Shown: piece after piece, positions 62,537 to 64,000 of the stretch | Layout: each line of letters begins with the position of its first letter | Position numbering within the stretch: the first letter of the stretch is position 1 | DNA from: Tillandsia leiboldiana | Lineage: Eukaryota; Streptophyta; Magnoliopsida; Poales; Bromeliaceae | Assembly: GCA_029204045.2 (NCBI GenBank) | Contig: CM055065.1 | Location: 12,165,024 to 12,229,023, forward strand | DNA: 64,000 bases | Direction of reading: 5' to 3' | Translations under genes and position numbers: made by a program | Notes under the pieces: model-generated | Database searches by the model: none | The model's input: the letters and a program-made list of their open reading frames with translations, nothing else | Told to the model about the DNA's origin: nothing

Positions 62537-64000
62537 TGTCACGCCCCGGGGGGTTTGTTTTAGCGGAAACGATTCACAAAAGTCAAACATTTGACGTACA
62601 ATTTTTTTGTAAAAGAGAACCCCTCTTCCCCGGCGCATGCCCAGACCCGCCACACATACAGGATCACTCTGTAAATGGACAGAGTCTCCCCTGTATATGC
62701 ACAGCGTGGCGTTCAGTACATGTTCCAAACATACACAACCATTCAATCACAACAATTATTAACATACAACCAGCATTCTAATCTATTTAAAACGTATGGC
62801 CGATTAATTTGGAAAGGATAAATCCACAGTTTGAAGAGAGCGCCTACCCGGCGCTTACGTTTTGAAAGCGAGTTTCGAAATCAGCATAAATCCACAAGGT
62901 TTTGAAAACGGTGCCCACTCGACACCCAAGTTTTGAAATCCCTTTCGCAATCCATAAATCCACAGGGTTTTGAAACCAGTGCCCACACGACACTTAGATT
63001 TTTAAAAATGGTTTTCGCAATCTTTTCTTTGGCTTTTGCCTTTTTTGTTTTTAAATGGCCAACAGAAATAAAAGGAAGGGTAATGCATAAGAGGGTAGCT
63101 AAATGCAATCCACACCGACATCCACGCCGACCCCACGAGGGTATCGCGAACCTCTCACATAACTACAATGTAAATGAAATGCAAGAATAAAAGGAGAAAT
63201 ACAGTCCAGGGCCCCCGGCGACCCAGCTGCTCCTGTCCCGTCCTCACCGCCGCCTACCTCTCCACCCGACCGAACCCTGTCACGAAGTGGGAAGTCAGTG
63301 ACGTAAAAATAGTAGAGCAGGAGAATATAATAAAACAAACCGTGAAGACAACCGGAGCAACCACCCTCTCAAGGTGGAGAGGTAACCTGTACACCTGTAT
63401 CCTGTAATACCTGGCCACGTCGGACAACTAAACCGACGGCCCATACCGTACCTGCAGAAACCCGACCACGTCGGACAACTAAATCGACGGGTCGCGCCGC
63501 TCGCACCTCGGCGCCTCAAACCCCGCAACTAATAAGGGGCCCCACTACGTCACCACGTGGGTATACACGGGTCATAGACCACTTTTCCGGAAAAGCGCAC
63601 CCTTTGCGGTGGCCAAACCGCGGGTGCGCGTGTTGCAGCCTCGAGCACAGTAGCCACAATGCATGAACATGAGTAAGATAATAACATGTGTAGTCAAGGT
63701 ACTCTACTAACAAGTATAATCGAAGATAAAGCAACAACATGTAACATCAGGAGCGTGATAACACCTAACTACCAAAGTGCGGCGATTACATGTAGCATCT
63801 AAGGTACATTAATAGGTGGCATATAAAGTGGAAAGATAATATGTAATATCTAGAATAAACGGCGCCGGAAATCGAAGCTAAATAACACATTCAACCCACC
63901 TGTCGCTAGTAGAAAACCACGCTCGGCTCCCCGCGTCCCGGCGCGCTCCCCGAAGCTGCAAAATGGGATCCCCGGGCGGGGAGGTCAAGAACCTTTATAC
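62537..64000 (-). mobile_element. Chr-N: LTR of a third Chr-M-like element (cut by window end)
   Basis: It starts TGTCACGCCCCGGGG and follows the Chr-M LTR order: CCGCCACACATACAGG block, 67-70-bp repeat (about 62840-63000), CACGTGGGTATACACGGGTC block, palindrome and hairpin (63582-63629). It diverges strongly elsewhere. It continues beyond the window. The left flank is CTTAC. Confidence 0.85.
63595..63629 (-). other. LTR hairpin (Chr-N)
   Basis: The outer arms GCGCACCC and GGGTGCGC, the inner arms GCGGT and ACCGC, and the loop GGCCAA are the same as in Chr-M, although the surrounding sequence is much more diverged. Confidence 0.72.

Noticed and set aside
1..64000. Host genes, tRNAs, rRNA, organelle inserts
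   Set aside because: I looked for conserved protein motifs and tRNA-like arms outside the retroelement domains and saw none. The tRNA-like strings are primer binding sites.

Overview
The window is plant nuclear DNA made almost entirely of nested LTR retrotransposons. The evidence is Ty3/Gypsy chromovirus protein domains, Copia-type LTR ends and polypurine tracts, tRNA-iMet-type primer binding sites, 5-bp target duplications, and the lack of any recognisable host gene, tRNA, rRNA or organelle segment. It fits intergenic heterochromatin of a large-genome seed plant; I cannot name the species.

Layout (names are mine). 1-1286: two Copia LTR fragments head to head. 1287-3554 + 14931-15759: an old gypsy LTR (L1) split by gypsy element Tek-1 (3555-14925, TSD gacac). 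Tek-1 has 3.6-kb LTRs, a leader with an elaborate hairpin, and decayed gag, protease and RT; a Copia solo LTR (9221-10407, TSD agtat) sits inside it. 15760-16736: fragment S of a chromovirus LTR. 16737-17159 + 36479-36673: fragment R of a gypsy LTR, split by Tek-2 (17160-36473, TSD cccgt), an element with 3.75-kb LTRs around a 1.8-kb interior that encodes nothing recognisable. The 5' LTR of Tek-2 is itself split by Chr-G (20257-30263, minus strand, TSD ttggg). Chr-G is the only element with a nearly complete gag-protease-RT-RNase H-integrase-chromodomain set, broken by one stop codon, frameshifts and a changed RT active-site residue.

From 36674 rightward runs a cascade in which each element is interrupted by the next: Copia Cop-A (minus), Copia Cop-B (minus), gypsy LTR Tek-Q (plus), chromovirus derivative Chr-M (minus), and its relative Chr-P (plus, TSD agcaa). 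The far halves of Cop-A, Cop-B and Tek-Q would lie beyond the window. Cop-A and Cop-B each keep an open reading frame between pol and the 3' LTR, where SIRE/Maximus-type Copia elements carry an envelope-like third ORF. The two ORFs are homologous at both ends, but one lacks about 270 internal residues. The window ends in a third Chr-M-like LTR (Chr-N, from 62537).

How the parts may work together: Chr-M, Chr-P and Tek-2 look non-autonomous and would depend on an intact relative of Chr-G for Gag, RT and integrase. The most interesting signals are not genes. They are small inverted repeats whose two arms change together between families while position and loop are kept: an LTR hairpin with loop GGCCAA, an array of GCGGTT-type hairpins in the Tek LTRs, a leader hairpin with a self-complementary CTGCAG loop (resembling a retroviral RNA-dimer signal), and a hairpin just before the polypurine tract. 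All family names rest on motif recognition by eye; no database search or alignment software was used.
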